Source: Acidithiobacillus ferruginosus (GTDB lineage: Bacteria; Pseudomonadota; Gammaproteobacteria; Acidithiobacillales; Acidithiobacillaceae). From it: a stretch of 9,460 nt of DNA. Position numbers and translations under genes: made by a program. The notes below the pieces were generated by a model, which was not told where the DNA came from, made no database searches, and worked only from the letters and a program-made list of their open reading frames with translations. Shown here in pieces: positions 1 to 7,634 of this stretch (position 1 is its first letter; every line of letters starts with the position of its first letter). Location: positions 1-9,460 of the forward strand of contig NZ_JABBDR010000177.1 of NCBI RefSeq assembly GCF_018854495.1, in the 5' to 3' direction.

Positions 1-78
1 GGATATAAGGCTGCAACTCGACCTCAACATGCCAGACATCAGATATCACTTGCACAAACGGAGGCATCCATATAAGGG
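1..78 (+). repeat. Left copy of a 78-bp perfect inverted repeat
   Basis: Bases 1-78 are identical to the reverse complement of 9383-9460, and identity stops sharply at base 79 (G here, A in the other copy). The repeat may continue beyond the window, which begins inside it or at its edge. It contains ATATAAGG twice in direct orientation, at 3-10 and 70-77. I see no coding sequence in it. It could be a transposon end, the end of a multicopy insertion sequence lying outside the window, or a shared contig-end overlap left by assembly. I do not recognise the sequence as a known IS end. Confidence 0.95.
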
Positions 79-102
79 GAAACGAATCTGAACCGGAGTC
101 GC

Positions 103-129
103 TAAAGTTTTGCGGAATAGTGCCGTTAA
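103..129 (+). promoter_or_regulatory. Sigma-28 (FliA) flagellar promoter
   Basis: The sequence reads TAAAGTTT at 103-110, an 11-base spacer, then GCCGTTAA at 122-129. The enterobacterial sigma-28 consensus is TAAAGTTT-N11-GCCGATAA, so 15 of 16 consensus bases match with exact spacing. Transcription would begin roughly at 135-140, which leaves a short leader before the ATG at 174. The site lies just inside the left repeat and faces the operon. It implies that the genes downstream are transcribed with late flagellar genes. It also argues against the upstream in-frame GTG at 120, which falls inside the promoter spacer. Confidence 0.85.
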
Positions 130-173
130 GTCGATGTACCCATCTTTTTTACGCAGCGGATACAGAGAATAAA

Positions 174-1106
174 ATGACGGATAATCTCCATTTCGATCAG
201 GTGCTTGACCAAGCTTTTCAGGTGCTGGTGTCCCAGATCAAATCTGGTCGGACACAGATGGAACAAGCGGTTTCTGACATTATGAGCCGCTTCGTCAGCC
301 TCCATGAGCGTCTGGGTAATGCCGTGCAAGCCTCGCGGGGCGCGGCGCGGGCCGAAGAGGGAAATCCGGATATGGGCAGTTTGTTCAGCACGAGTGAGGC
401 GGAACTCCTGGGCGTACTCCAACATATCGGCACGGCTACCCAGCAGCATGAAGCGCAGCAGCAGGTAATATCGGCGCTCTTGTCGCAGATCAATACGCTG
501 GAGCGTATGGCGCAGGAGGTGGGGGAAATCGCCTCCCAGACAACTTTGCTCGCGCTCAACGCGGCCATAGAAGCGGCCCGCGCGGGCGAGCATGGCCGCG
601 GTTTTGCCGTGGTGGCCGATGCGGTGCGCAAGCTATCCACGCGCTCCAAGGAAACCAGCCAGCAAATGAGTGAGAGCGTTAAAGCCATCAGCACGGCCAT
701 TCGTGGTGTGGTCGCACAAACGGCAACGGCTATTCAGCAAGAAAGGCAGTTCCTGACCAATGCAGAGCTGTCGATCCGCAGCGTATTGCATCGCCTGCAA
801 GACATGACAACCCGCCTTTCCGGCTCCGCAGATATTCTGCAAAACGAGGCACAAAGGATCGGTGAAGAAATGGATCAATTACTGGTTGCCCTGCAATTTC
901 AGGATCGGGTCAGTCAGGTGCTGATGCATGTGGAAGAGGGAATGAGTGATTTGCCCCCGCACCTCGCACAGGGAAATCCCGGGAGTGGGATAGAAGAATG
1001 GCTGCAGGCGTTGACCAGAAAATATACCACCCATGAAGAACGCGCCATTCATCATGGTGAAGGCACTGCGGCCCCGGACGCCGGTCAAGATATCACCTTT
1101 TTCTAA
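174..1106 (+). CDS. Soluble MCP-like signalling protein with CheZ-like phosphatase motif
   Basis: This is a 310-residue cytoplasmic protein with no membrane segment and no HAMP domain. The conserved receptor hairpin tip is at residues about 117-155 ([20 protein letters not shown], then [17 protein letters not shown]), where MCPs contact CheA and CheW. Most of the rest is predicted helix or coiled coil. Residues 242-248 read FQDRVSQ within [19 protein letters not shown], which resembles the CheZ active-site helix (E. coli FQDLTGQ). Asp244 and Gln248 are spaced like CheZ Asp143 and Gln147. A flexible stretch from about 290 leads to the C-terminus DITFF, which is reminiscent of the CheY-binding tail of CheZ. 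I chose ATG 174 because the GTG at 120 lies within the FliA promoter. The gene sits 24 bases before cheY. The receptor-type assignment is secure; the phosphatase role is inference. Confidence 0.9.
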   Translation: MTDNLHFDQVLDQAFQVLVSQIKSGRTQMEQAVSDIMSRFVSLHERLGNAVQASRGAARAEEGNPDMGSLFSTSEAELLGVLQHIGTATQQHEAQQQVISALLSQINTLERMAQEVGEIASQTTLLALNAAIEAARAGEHGRGFAVVADAVRKLSTRSKETSQQMSESVKAISTAIRGVVAQTATAIQQERQFLTNAELSIRSVLHRLQDMTTRLSGSADILQNEAQRIGEEMDQLLVALQFQDRVSQVLMHVEEGMSDLPPHLAQGNPGSGIEEWLQALTRKYTTHEERAIHHGEGTAAPDAGQDITFF

Positions 1107-1116
1107 AATAACAGGC

Positions 1117-1122
1117 AAGGAG
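1117..1122 (+). promoter_or_regulatory. Ribosome binding site of cheY
   Basis: AAGGAG lies 8 bases before the ATG at 1131. It is one of the clearest ribosome binding sites in the operon, consistent with high CheY expression. Confidence 0.75.
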
Positions 1123-1130
1123 TTCGCGAG

Positions 1131-1502
1131 ATGGCAAAAACAGTTCTTGTAGTTGATGATTCTGCATCTTTGCGGCAAGTGGTCAGCATTGCACTGAAAG
1201 GGGCAGGTTATGAAGTCATCGAGGCCTGTGACGGTGTCGATGGTCTGGCAAAACTGGGCGCAGCAGCCAAAGTCCATCTCATCATCAGTGATGTGAATAT
1301 GCCCAACATGGATGGCATTACCTTCGTCAAGGAGGTCAAGCAGAAGCCGGAATACAAATTCACGCCGGTGATCATGCTCACCACTGAGGCGGAAGAGGAG
1401 AAAAAACTCCAGGGACAGGCGGCTGGCGCTAAAGCCTGGGTGATCAAGCCGTTCCAGCCTCAGCAGATGCTGGCCGCGGTAGGCAAGCTGATTTTGCCCT
1501 GA
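1131..1502 (+). CDS. cheY: Chemotaxis response regulator CheY
   Basis: This is a 123-residue stand-alone receiver domain, the usual CheY length. The acidic pocket is Asp9 and Asp10, the phosphorylated residue is Asp54 (IISDVNMPNMDG), the switch threonine is at 84/85 (MLTTEA), and Lys106 lies in the VIKPF motif. The switch aromatic position holds Trp103 (GAKAW) where E. coli CheY has Tyr106. The family is phosphorylated by CheA and acts on the flagellar motor or another output. The stop codon shares a base with the next start (TGATG), so translation is probably coupled to the STAS gene. Confidence 0.95.
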   Translation: MAKTVLVVDDSASLRQVVSIALKGAGYEVIEACDGVDGLAKLGAAAKVHLIISDVNMPNMDGITFVKEVKQKPEYKFTPVIMLTTEAEEEKKLQGQAAGAKAWVIKPFQPQQMLAAVGKLILP

Positions 1503-1834
1503 TGGCTATGGAAATTCAGCAGGAGCGGCAGGGTGCCAATCTGCAAATCCGGTTATCCGGTGATCTGGATATTTACGCGGCGGCGCCCTTGCGTACGTAT
1601 TTGTTGACCGTGCTCCAGCAGCATCATGAAATTGAACTGGTTTTAGACGAAGTGGCTGAAGTGGACGGGGCCGGTTTGCAAATATTATTGGCGACTAAAG
1701 CCGAAGCCATGCGCCTTGGTGTGATTCTGCGACTCACCGGACATTCAGCCGCTATGGTTCGGGCACTACAGTTGTGCCGTCTGACGGCCTATTTTGGTGA
1801 TCCCGTTATTCTGACGCGGGAGATGGCCGGATGA
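1502..1834 (+). CDS. STAS-domain protein (anti-sigma-factor-antagonist fold)
   Basis: This 110-residue protein has the STAS pattern: a strand with RLSGDLDIYAAAPLR at about 17-31, a central LVLDEVAEVDGAGLQILL at about 47-63, and a final helix after LRLTGHS. In SpoIIAA-type proteins the central loop reads D-S-S-G and its first Ser is phosphorylated. Here it reads D55-G56-A57-G58, so that hydroxyl residue is absent. Similar small STAS proteins occur beside cheA in several proteobacterial chemotaxis clusters, where their role is poorly defined. It overlaps cheY by one base and cheA by four (ATGA). It may be a constitutive binding partner instead of a phospho-switch; that is inference. Confidence 0.88.
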   Translation: MAMEIQQERQGANLQIRLSGDLDIYAAAPLRTYLLTVLQQHHEIELVLDEVAEVDGAGLQILLATKAEAMRLGVILRLTGHSAAMVRALQLCRLTAYFGDPVILTREMAG

Positions 1835-4032
1835 TTGACCTTGATCCGCAAATGGCAGCGGCACTACAGACTTTTTTTGAAGAAAGTCGTGAATTGCTGC
1901 AGGACATGGAAAATGCGCTGTTGTTCATGGAGAATGCGGGCGCTGATTCGGAACGTATAAACGCAGTTTTTCGGGCGGCGCATACCATCAAGGGGTCTGC
2001 TGGCCTGTTCGGGCTGGAAGAAGTGGTGCGTTTTACCCATCGCCTGGAGAATCTGCTGGATCAAATCCGGTCGGGAGTTACGGATCTCACGCCGGTGCGC
2101 ATCACTTTGCTACTTTCTTGTGGAGATCATATCGCGGGCTATTTGGACCGAATTGCCACTGACTCGTCATTGGATCAGGTTTTTCTTGCGGAGGATTTGC
2201 GGCTGCTCGGAGATCTTGCGGCCCAATTGGGTTCTAGCCCGGTAGCCAGCATCGCACCTGCCATAGCACCTGCTCTCGCCCCGACAACGTTGGCACTAAC
2301 CATACCCCCTTCACCGGAACCAGAGTTCAGCAACTCGCCCGGTTCGGTGCAAACGGGCAACTGGCATATTTCCCTGCGTTTCGGGCGCGACACGTTTCGC
2401 GATGGCATGGACCCCCTTTCTTTTCTGCGCTATCTGGAGCAGATCGGCGAAATCATAGGGATCGTCACCTTGACCGACAGCCTGCCAGCACTGTCCCAGA
2501 TGGACGCAGAAAGCTGCTATCTGGGTTTTGAAATCAGCTTCAGGAGTTCCGCCAACAAGGCGAAAATTGCCGATGTTTTTGATTTCGTCAAAGAATCCAG
2601 CACGATTCACATTCTCCCTGCACATAGCCAGATCACTGCCTATCTCCAGCTTATTCAGCAGCTCCCGGAAGCCGATCAGCATCTCGGGGAAATACTCGTC
2701 TCCGTCGGATCGCTGACCGAAGAGGAACTGCAAAAGGCCCTCACTTTGCAGGATGCGGGAAATCAGGGGGGGCAGCATCAACCACTCGGCGAGATTCTGG
2801 TGGCTCAAAAAATGGTGCAGGAGCCGGTGGTGCAGGGCGCTCTGGAGAAACAGCAGCAACAGCGCGAACATCAGGTGGTCGAGCGCCAGATGCTGCGTGT
2901 ACGCGCTGCCGATCTGGATCAACTGGTGAACCTGGTCGGGGAACTGGTCATCGCCAGTGCCGCCAACAGTCTTTATGCAGCGCAGAGCAATGCCGAGGAA
3001 CGCGTCGAATCCGCCGCTCAGGTGGCGCGCCTGGTGGAAGATATCCGCGATGGTGCTCTCCACCTGCGAATGATTGATGTAGCCGAGGTCTTTCAGCGTT
3101 TTCCCCGTGTGGTGCGGGATACTGCGCGTACTCTGGGCAAGGATATTCGTCTGGAGATCAGCGGCGAAGGGACGGAACTCGACAAGAGCATGGCGGAAAA
3201 AATCACCGATCCGCTCATGCACTTGGTGCGTAATGCCATGGATCACGGCATTGAGAGTGCGGAGCGCCGTCACGCGCTCGGCAAACCGGCTCAGGGTTGT
3301 ATCAGCCTGCATGCCTGTCACGATGCCGGCGGCATCATCATCGAAGTGCGCGACGATGGCGGCGGACTCAATCGCGAGAAAATTTTGGGCAAGGCCATAG
3401 AAAAGAGGCTGGTCACTCCAGAGCAACAGCTCAGTGACCAGGAAATCTACGCGCTGATATTCGCCCCTGGGTTTTCCACAGCCGATCAGGTGAGCGATAT
3501 TTCCGGGCGCGGGGTGGGGATGGACGTGGTGCGTCAAAATATCGAGGCTATCCGTGGCAGTATCGAAATCCACTCCACTCCCGGTGCAGGCAGCACCATG
3601 CGCATTCGTCTGCCACTCACCTTGTCTATTATCGACGGTTTTCTCGTCAAGCTGGCGACGGATACCTTTGTCATCCCCGCTGAATCCGTTGAGGAATGCC
3701 TGGAATATCCGGAACAGCAAGGAACCGTCGGATATATGGTATTACGCGATCAGGCTCTGCCGCTACTGCATTTGACCAGAGTTTTCCGGTTTGATGCCCA
3801 ACCCGAAAAACGTCGCAATGTCATTGTCGTGCGTCATGGTCAGAGCCGGGTTGGCATGGTAGTCGGGGCTATCCTCGGCAATCAGCAGACGGTCATCAAG
3901 CCGCTCGGCAAGTTGTTCGATCAGGTACCAGGGATATCGGCAGCGACCATTCTCGGCAATGGCGACGTCGCCCCCATTCTGGATATTCCGGCGCTGATTC
4001 ACCATCACACTTCCGCAAAACACTCCTACTGA
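1831..4032 (+). CDS. cheA: Chemotaxis histidine kinase CheA
   Basis: This 733-residue kinase has full CheA architecture. The Hpt (P1) domain has phospho-acceptor His51 in [16 protein letters not shown] Pro/Ala linker covers about 135-172. A P2-like CheY-binding region follows at about 175-265 ([12 protein letters not shown] to the [13 protein letters not shown] area). Two LGEILV repeats lie at about 284-345. P3 dimerisation begins near 351. The P4 ATPase has an N box with His464 and Asn468 ([10 protein letters not shown]), a G1 box DDGGG at 508-512, an F box FAPGF at 544-548 and a G2 box GRGVGMD at 559-565. The P5 CheW-like domain runs from about 594 to the end. All catalytic residues are present. 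It autophosphorylates within receptor arrays and passes phosphate to CheY and CheB. The start overlaps the STAS gene. Confidence 0.97.
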   Translation: MIDLDPQMAAALQTFFEESRELLQDMENALLFMENAGADSERINAVFRAAHTIKGSAGLFGLEEVVRFTHRLENLLDQIRSGVTDLTPVRITLLLSCGDHIAGYLDRIATDSSLDQVFLAEDLRLLGDLAAQLGSSPVASIAPAIAPALAPTTLALTIPPSPEPEFSNSPGSVQTGNWHISLRFGRDTFRDGMDPLSFLRYLEQIGEIIGIVTLTDSLPALSQMDAESCYLGFEISFRSSANKAKIADVFDFVKESSTIHILPAHSQITAYLQLIQQLPEADQHLGEILVSVGSLTEEELQKALTLQDAGNQGGQHQPLGEILVAQKMVQEPVVQGALEKQQQQREHQVVERQMLRVRAADLDQLVNLVGELVIASAANSLYAAQSNAEERVESAAQVARLVEDIRDGALHLRMIDVAEVFQRFPRVVRDTARTLGKDIRLEISGEGTELDKSMAEKITDPLMHLVRNAMDHGIESAERRHALGKPAQGCISLHACHDAGGIIIEVRDDGGGLNREKILGKAIEKRLVTPEQQLSDQEIYALIFAPGFSTADQVSDISGRGVGMDVVRQNIEAIRGSIEIHSTPGAGSTMRIRLPLTLSIIDGFLVKLATDTFVIPAESVEECLEYPEQQGTVGYMVLRDQALPLLHLTRVFRFDAQPEKRRNVIVVRHGQSRVGMVVGAILGNQQTVIKPLGKLFDQVPGISAATILGNGDVAPILDIPALIHHHTSAKHSY

Positions 4033-4041
4033 CTTACACCA

Positions 4042-4047
4042 AGAGGA
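4042..4047 (+). promoter_or_regulatory. Ribosome binding site of the membrane MCP
   Basis: AGAGGA lies 7 bases before the ATG at 4055, in the 22-base gap after cheA. It fixes the MCP start. Confidence 0.65.
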
Positions 4048-4054
4048 ATTCATT

Positions 4055-5677
4055 ATGCTCGGGAATATGCGTATCGGTTTGCGTTTAGGCGCCAGTTATG
4101 GCGTAGTCATCATCCTGCTGATCCTTCTGGCGGCAACGTCGATTGTGCAACTGCAGAAAATTAAGGGCAATGTCGATAGCATTACCGGTGTGGCGTGGCC
4201 TAGCGCCTATCACGCCAATGAACTCCACGTTGCGGTCCTGGCCATGGCCAGTGACTGTCGCGATGTGTTTTTAAGCCAGACTCCCGGGCAACGTGCCGGA
4301 GATCAAAAGAATATCCGAAATCTGCAATCAAGGAGTCAGGATATTCTGGCGGTCCTTCATGAGGAGGTTGCCCAGCATCCCCTGGATAAATTGCTGGTGA
4401 AAAAAATCCAAGGCCACATGGAAAAATACGATTCCGGATTAAAGGGCTGCCTTCAAGATGCGAATCCTATTACCGCCTTCACCCAGTTTCAACAACAGGT
4501 GGTTCCCCAGGAAACCTTGCTCCGCACTGAACTGGATCGGCTTGATAAAGCCTTAGCCGTCCGTTTTGTTACGGCATCGCAGCAAGGCAATGCGGACTAT
4601 GTCAGCGCCCGTGATCTGTCTATCGGGATCAGTGTTGCCGCTATTCTCATGGCGATGTTGATGGGTTTTTTCCTGACCCGTTCCATTACCCGACCATTGA
4701 ATGAGGCTGTCGGGGTGGCCGAACAGATTGCCGATGGTGATCTCTCCATGCAGGTGGTATCTCGGACCCGCGATGAAACGGGACGCTTGATGGCGGCGAT
4801 GGGCACTATGGTGGAGCGCCTGGCCCAGACCATCGGCGAGGTGCGTAGCGCCGCAGACAATCTTTCCAGTGCCTCTGAGCAGGTGAGCGCGACCTCTCAG
4901 TCCCTCTCTCAGGCCGCCTCTGAGCAGGCCGCCAGTGTCGAGGAGACTTCTGCGACGCTAGAAGAGGCCGCAGCTTCCATCAAGCAAAACGCGGAGAATG
5001 CACGGGTGACCGACGATATCGCCACCGGTGCCGCCAAAGAGGCGCGTATGGGCGGTGACGCAGTCACCCAGACGGTGCAGGCCATGAAAAATATTGCCGA
5101 TAAGATTGGAATCATTGACGATATCGCTTATCAGACCAATATGCTGGCACTCAACGCCGCGATCGAGGCCGCCCGTGCTGGTGAACATGGCAAGGGCTTC
5201 GCGGTTGTCGCCGCCGAGGTTCGTAAACTGGCGGAGCGCAGTCAGGTGGCAGCACAGGAAATTGGCGCACTGGCCAGCAGCAGTGTGCAGGTGGCGGAAC
5301 AAGCCGGAAGCGCTCTGACCGCTCTGGTCCCGGCGATCGGCAAAACCTCTGACCTGGTGCAGGAAATCAACGCCGCATCCAATGAACAGGCGGCCGGCAT
5401 CGATCAGATCAACTTGGCGGTGGGGCAACTCAATCAGGTCACCCAGCAAAATGCGTCCGCCTCGGAAGAACTGGCGGCGACGGCAGAGGAAATGAGCGGA
5501 CAGGCCGAACAGCTTCAGCAGTTGATGGCGACGTTCCGGCTACGCACGAATGGGGGCGGACATTCTGCCAAAGCCAGTGTGCATAAAGGCTCTGCGGGAC
5601 CCGTGGCCTCCCTCCGGGGACGTGGACACGACGCAGCACCAATAAGTGCTGACAGCCACGATTTCGTCCGCTTCTGA
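4055..5677 (+). CDS. Transmembrane methyl-accepting chemotaxis protein
   Basis: This 540-residue receptor has TM1 at about 13-32, a periplasmic domain of about 155 residues (33-187), TM2 at about 188-208, HAMP at about 209-262, and a cytoplasmic signalling domain. The length and helical character of the sensor fit a four-helix-bundle (4HB_MCP) type. It contains two cysteines, Cys68 and Cys132. The hairpin tip is [20 protein letters not shown], starting at 353, followed by [22 protein letters not shown]. Compared with E. coli Tsr, both helical arms appear one heptad (7 residues) shorter. After the signalling domain ends (near LMATFRL), about 50 flexible residues end in DFVRF. This fits the pentapeptide rule x-[aromatic/His]-x-x-[aromatic/His] for CheR and CheB tethers. 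The ligand is unknown. Confidence 0.95.
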   Translation: MLGNMRIGLRLGASYGVVIILLILLAATSIVQLQKIKGNVDSITGVAWPSAYHANELHVAVLAMASDCRDVFLSQTPGQRAGDQKNIRNLQSRSQDILAVLHEEVAQHPLDKLLVKKIQGHMEKYDSGLKGCLQDANPITAFTQFQQQVVPQETLLRTELDRLDKALAVRFVTASQQGNADYVSARDLSIGISVAAILMAMLMGFFLTRSITRPLNEAVGVAEQIADGDLSMQVVSRTRDETGRLMAAMGTMVERLAQTIGEVRSAADNLSSASEQVSATSQSLSQAASEQAASVEETSATLEEAAASIKQNAENARVTDDIATGAAKEARMGGDAVTQTVQAMKNIADKIGIIDDIAYQTNMLALNAAIEAARAGEHGKGFAVVAAEVRKLAERSQVAAQEIGALASSSVQVAEQAGSALTALVPAIGKTSDLVQEINAASNEQAAGIDQINLAVGQLNQVTQQNASASEELAATAEEMSGQAEQLQQLMATFRLRTNGGGHSAKASVHKGSAGPVASLRGRGHDAAPISADSHDFVRF

Positions 5678-5682
5678 GGAGG
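5677..5682 (+). promoter_or_regulatory. Ribosome binding site deciding the cheW start
   Basis: AGGAGG overlaps the MCP stop codon and lies 5 bases before the ATG at 5688. It supports that ATG over the longer reading frame, which would begin 42 bases upstream inside the MCP gene. Confidence 0.75.
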
Positions 5683-5687
5683 CGTCC

Positions 5688-6215
5688 ATGAATATGCTGC
5701 CAGCAGGAGACGGTACCGCCCAGGTTGAACATTGGGGAGGGCAATATCTGATTATCCAGTTGCAGACGGAATCCTTTGGTGTGGATATTACGGCGGTGCG
5801 AGAGATCATCGCCTATGTCGTTCCTACCCAGATTCCCATGATGCCGACTTTTGTAGTGGGGGTGATCAACCTGCGTGGTCAGGTGGTGCCCATCATCGAC
5901 ATAGCGCGCCGTTTTGGACGTCCGGCGACTGCCATTCATAAACGGAGTTGCATTACCATCGTGGATCTGCAAGAAGGGGAGTCACGACAGCGCCTCGGCG
6001 TCATTGTCGATGCCGTCAATGAGGTGCTGGAATTCTCAGGGGAACAGATAGAACCAGCGCCGCAGTTTGGCGCCGGTTTGCGCACCGAGTTCATTCGGGG
6101 TATGGCCAAGGTGGCTAATCAATTCATTACCCTGTTGGAAATGGAGCGGGTGCTCTCACTGGACGAGATGGCCCAACTTGCCGCGATTGCTGCTGGCGCG
6201 GCGGCCGGTGCATAG
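5688..6215 (+). CDS. cheW: Chemotaxis coupling protein CheW
   Basis: This 175-residue protein is a single CheW domain that links MCPs to the CheA P5 domain. Typical features are YLIIQLQTESFGVDITAVREI at residues 20-40 and the conserved VINLRGQVVPIIDI at 59-72, followed by a RLGVIVDAVNEVLEF block. The C-terminus adds an alanine-rich tail (AAIAAGAAAGA). It starts 10 bases after the MCP stop, at a strong ribosome binding site. It ends 3 bases before cheR. It is the only stand-alone CheW in the window. Length and motifs are normal. Confidence 0.95.
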   Translation: MNMLPAGDGTAQVEHWGGQYLIIQLQTESFGVDITAVREIIAYVVPTQIPMMPTFVVGVINLRGQVVPIIDIARRFGRPATAIHKRSCITIVDLQEGESRQRLGVIVDAVNEVLEFSGEQIEPAPQFGAGLRTEFIRGMAKVANQFITLLEMERVLSLDEMAQLAAIAAGAAAGA

Positions 6216-6218
6216 TCC

Positions 6219-7028
6219 ATGTCGGTGACCGCTCCCGTGTCCACCTTGGCTGATGCCGACTATCGACGTATCCAGACTTTTTTGCAGAAAGAAGCTGGAA
6301 TAACCCTCGGCCCGGCCAAGAAGCCGCTGGTGATGGGGCGATTGGGGAAACGCCTGCTGGCACGAGAGTGCGGTAGTTATGCTGCCTATTTGCGTCTGCT
6401 CGACAGCGATGCGACTGAGCGGCAGCAGGCCGTGGATCTACTCACGACCAATGAGACCTACTTCTTTCGTGAGGCCAAGCACTTCGCCTTTCTGAGTGAA
6501 CAGATTATCCCACAGTGGGCCCACCAGTCGGAGCTCCGCATCTGGAGCGCCGCCTGTTCTTCCGGCGAAGAGCCTTACAGTATCGCCATGGTGCTGGCCG
6601 AGCGCCGGAAGCGTGGCTGGGAGATATTAGCTTCGGATTTGAGTACCCGTGTGCTCGCGGCTGCGGCGCAGGGGGCCTATCCCATGGATCGTGCCGAGAA
6701 AATTCCTAAAGCCTATCTGAAGCGTTATTGCCTGCGAGGCGTAGGCCGACAAGAAGGATCATTCACTATCGTGCCGGAGTTACGCAAGTCGGTGAAATTT
6801 TCGCAAATCAACCTGAATCACCCGCTCCCTGCCGTGGGGAATTTTGATGTGATTTTTTTACGCAATATGCTTATTTACTTTGATCTGAGCGCCAAAAAGG
6901 CCATTTGTTTGCGCTTGCTCGCTCAACTGCGTCCCGGCGGATATTTTTTGGTGGGCCACTCCGAAAGTCTCAATGGTATTGTCGATGGTCTGCGACTTGT
7001 TCAACCGGCGGTCTATCGGAAGGATTAA
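6219..7028 (+). CDS. cheR: Chemoreceptor glutamate methyltransferase CheR
   Basis: This 269-residue SAM-dependent enzyme methylates receptor glutamates. An all-helical N-terminal subdomain covers about 1-72. NETYFFRE at 78-85 contains the conserved Arg84, equivalent to the Arg of the E. coli FFRE motif. The SAM-binding motif is IWSAACSSGEEPYS at 108-121. Asp140 lies in the next acidic motif (ASDLS), and LRNMLIYF is at 214-221. The beta-subdomain reads RYCLRGVGRQEG at about 169-180, close to the E. coli form (RYFMRGTGPHEG) that binds a receptor pentapeptide. This fits the DFVRF tail of the MCP encoded upstream. The ribosome binding site is weak, so it probably relies on coupling with cheW. Confidence 0.96.
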   Translation: MSVTAPVSTLADADYRRIQTFLQKEAGITLGPAKKPLVMGRLGKRLLARECGSYAAYLRLLDSDATERQQAVDLLTTNETYFFREAKHFAFLSEQIIPQWAHQSELRIWSAACSSGEEPYSIAMVLAERRKRGWEILASDLSTRVLAAAAQGAYPMDRAEKIPKAYLKRYCLRGVGRQEGSFTIVPELRKSVKFSQINLNHPLPAVGNFDVIFLRNMLIYFDLSAKKAICLRLLAQLRPGGYFLVGHSESLNGIVDGLRLVQPAVYRKD

Positions 7029-7034
7029 CGTATT

Positions 7035-7604
7035 GTGGGTATCATGGATATCTTTCTGCAGCCGGGAGAATGGTATTTCGGAGATCGAGATACGCGAATC
7101 CGCACCCTGCTCGGTTCCTGTATCGCCATCACCCTCTGGCATCCCCGTCTGCAGGTGGGCGGAATGTGTCACTTCATGCTCCCTAGTCGAGGCAGTCCGC
7201 GCCCGGCCGCGGCATCTCTGGACGGTCGGTACGGCGATGAGGCGGTGCTCGCGCTGATGCAAGAGCTGCGCCAGCAGCGCACTCATCCCAGTGACTATGT
7301 GTGCAAGCTATTTGGTGGCGGTAATATGTTTCGCCAGCAGCCTGGCAGAACCATTATGGACGACGACAAGGCGGTAGGCACTGCCGCGCACGGCGAGCGC
7401 GTCCACCGTTATACGCCGGAAACCTGCGCTGATGTCCCTTGTAAAAATGTGTGGGCAGCAAAGCAGTTGATTGGGCAGGCTGGTTTCAGTATCGCCGCCT
7501 CGCACCTTGGGGGGCAAGGTCACCGCAGTCTTTATTTTGAAGTATGGTCGGGTGCGGTGTACTTGAAATTCAGCGGGCGAGGCGCCGCTATCCATGCGGG
7601 TTAA
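7035..7604 (+). CDS. cheD: Chemoreceptor glutamine deamidase CheD
   Basis: This 189-residue protein converts receptor glutamines to glutamates. The catalytic cysteine is Cys29 (TLLGSCIAITLW) and the catalytic histidine is His46 (GGMCHFMLP). The rest carries family blocks such as KLFGGGNMF and LGGQGHRSLYF. The GTG start at 7035 follows AAGGA by 10 bases. An in-frame ATG at 7044 is the alternative and would remove three residues. In some bacteria CheD also binds CheC, but no cheC is present here, so deamidation is the expected role. It lies 6 bases after cheR. Confidence 0.95.
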   Translation: MGIMDIFLQPGEWYFGDRDTRIRTLLGSCIAITLWHPRLQVGGMCHFMLPSRGSPRPAAASLDGRYGDEAVLALMQELRQQRTHPSDYVCKLFGGGNMFRQQPGRTIMDDDKAVGTAAHGERVHRYTPETCADVPCKNVWAAKQLIGQAGFSIAASHLGGQGHRSLYFEVWSGAVYLKFSGRGAAIHAG

Positions 7605-7634
7605 TAAACAGATAACTATTGTGCAAAGCTTCTT

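Noticed and set aside
50..76. Possible sigma-70 promoter in the repeat (TTGCAC and TATAAG)
   Set aside because: The spacer is only 15 bases and the -35 match is poor. It could exist in both repeat copies, but the evidence is too weak to list.
120..173. In-frame extension of the first gene from a GTG at 120
   Set aside because: The GTG lies inside the spacer of the FliA promoter, upstream of the expected transcript start, and the extension has no family resemblance.
2311..3720. A 469-codon open frame on the - strand
   Set aside because: It lies wholly opposite cheA, whose domains and motifs are intact. The translation shows no recognisable domain, and the frame is a by-product of GC-rich codon use.
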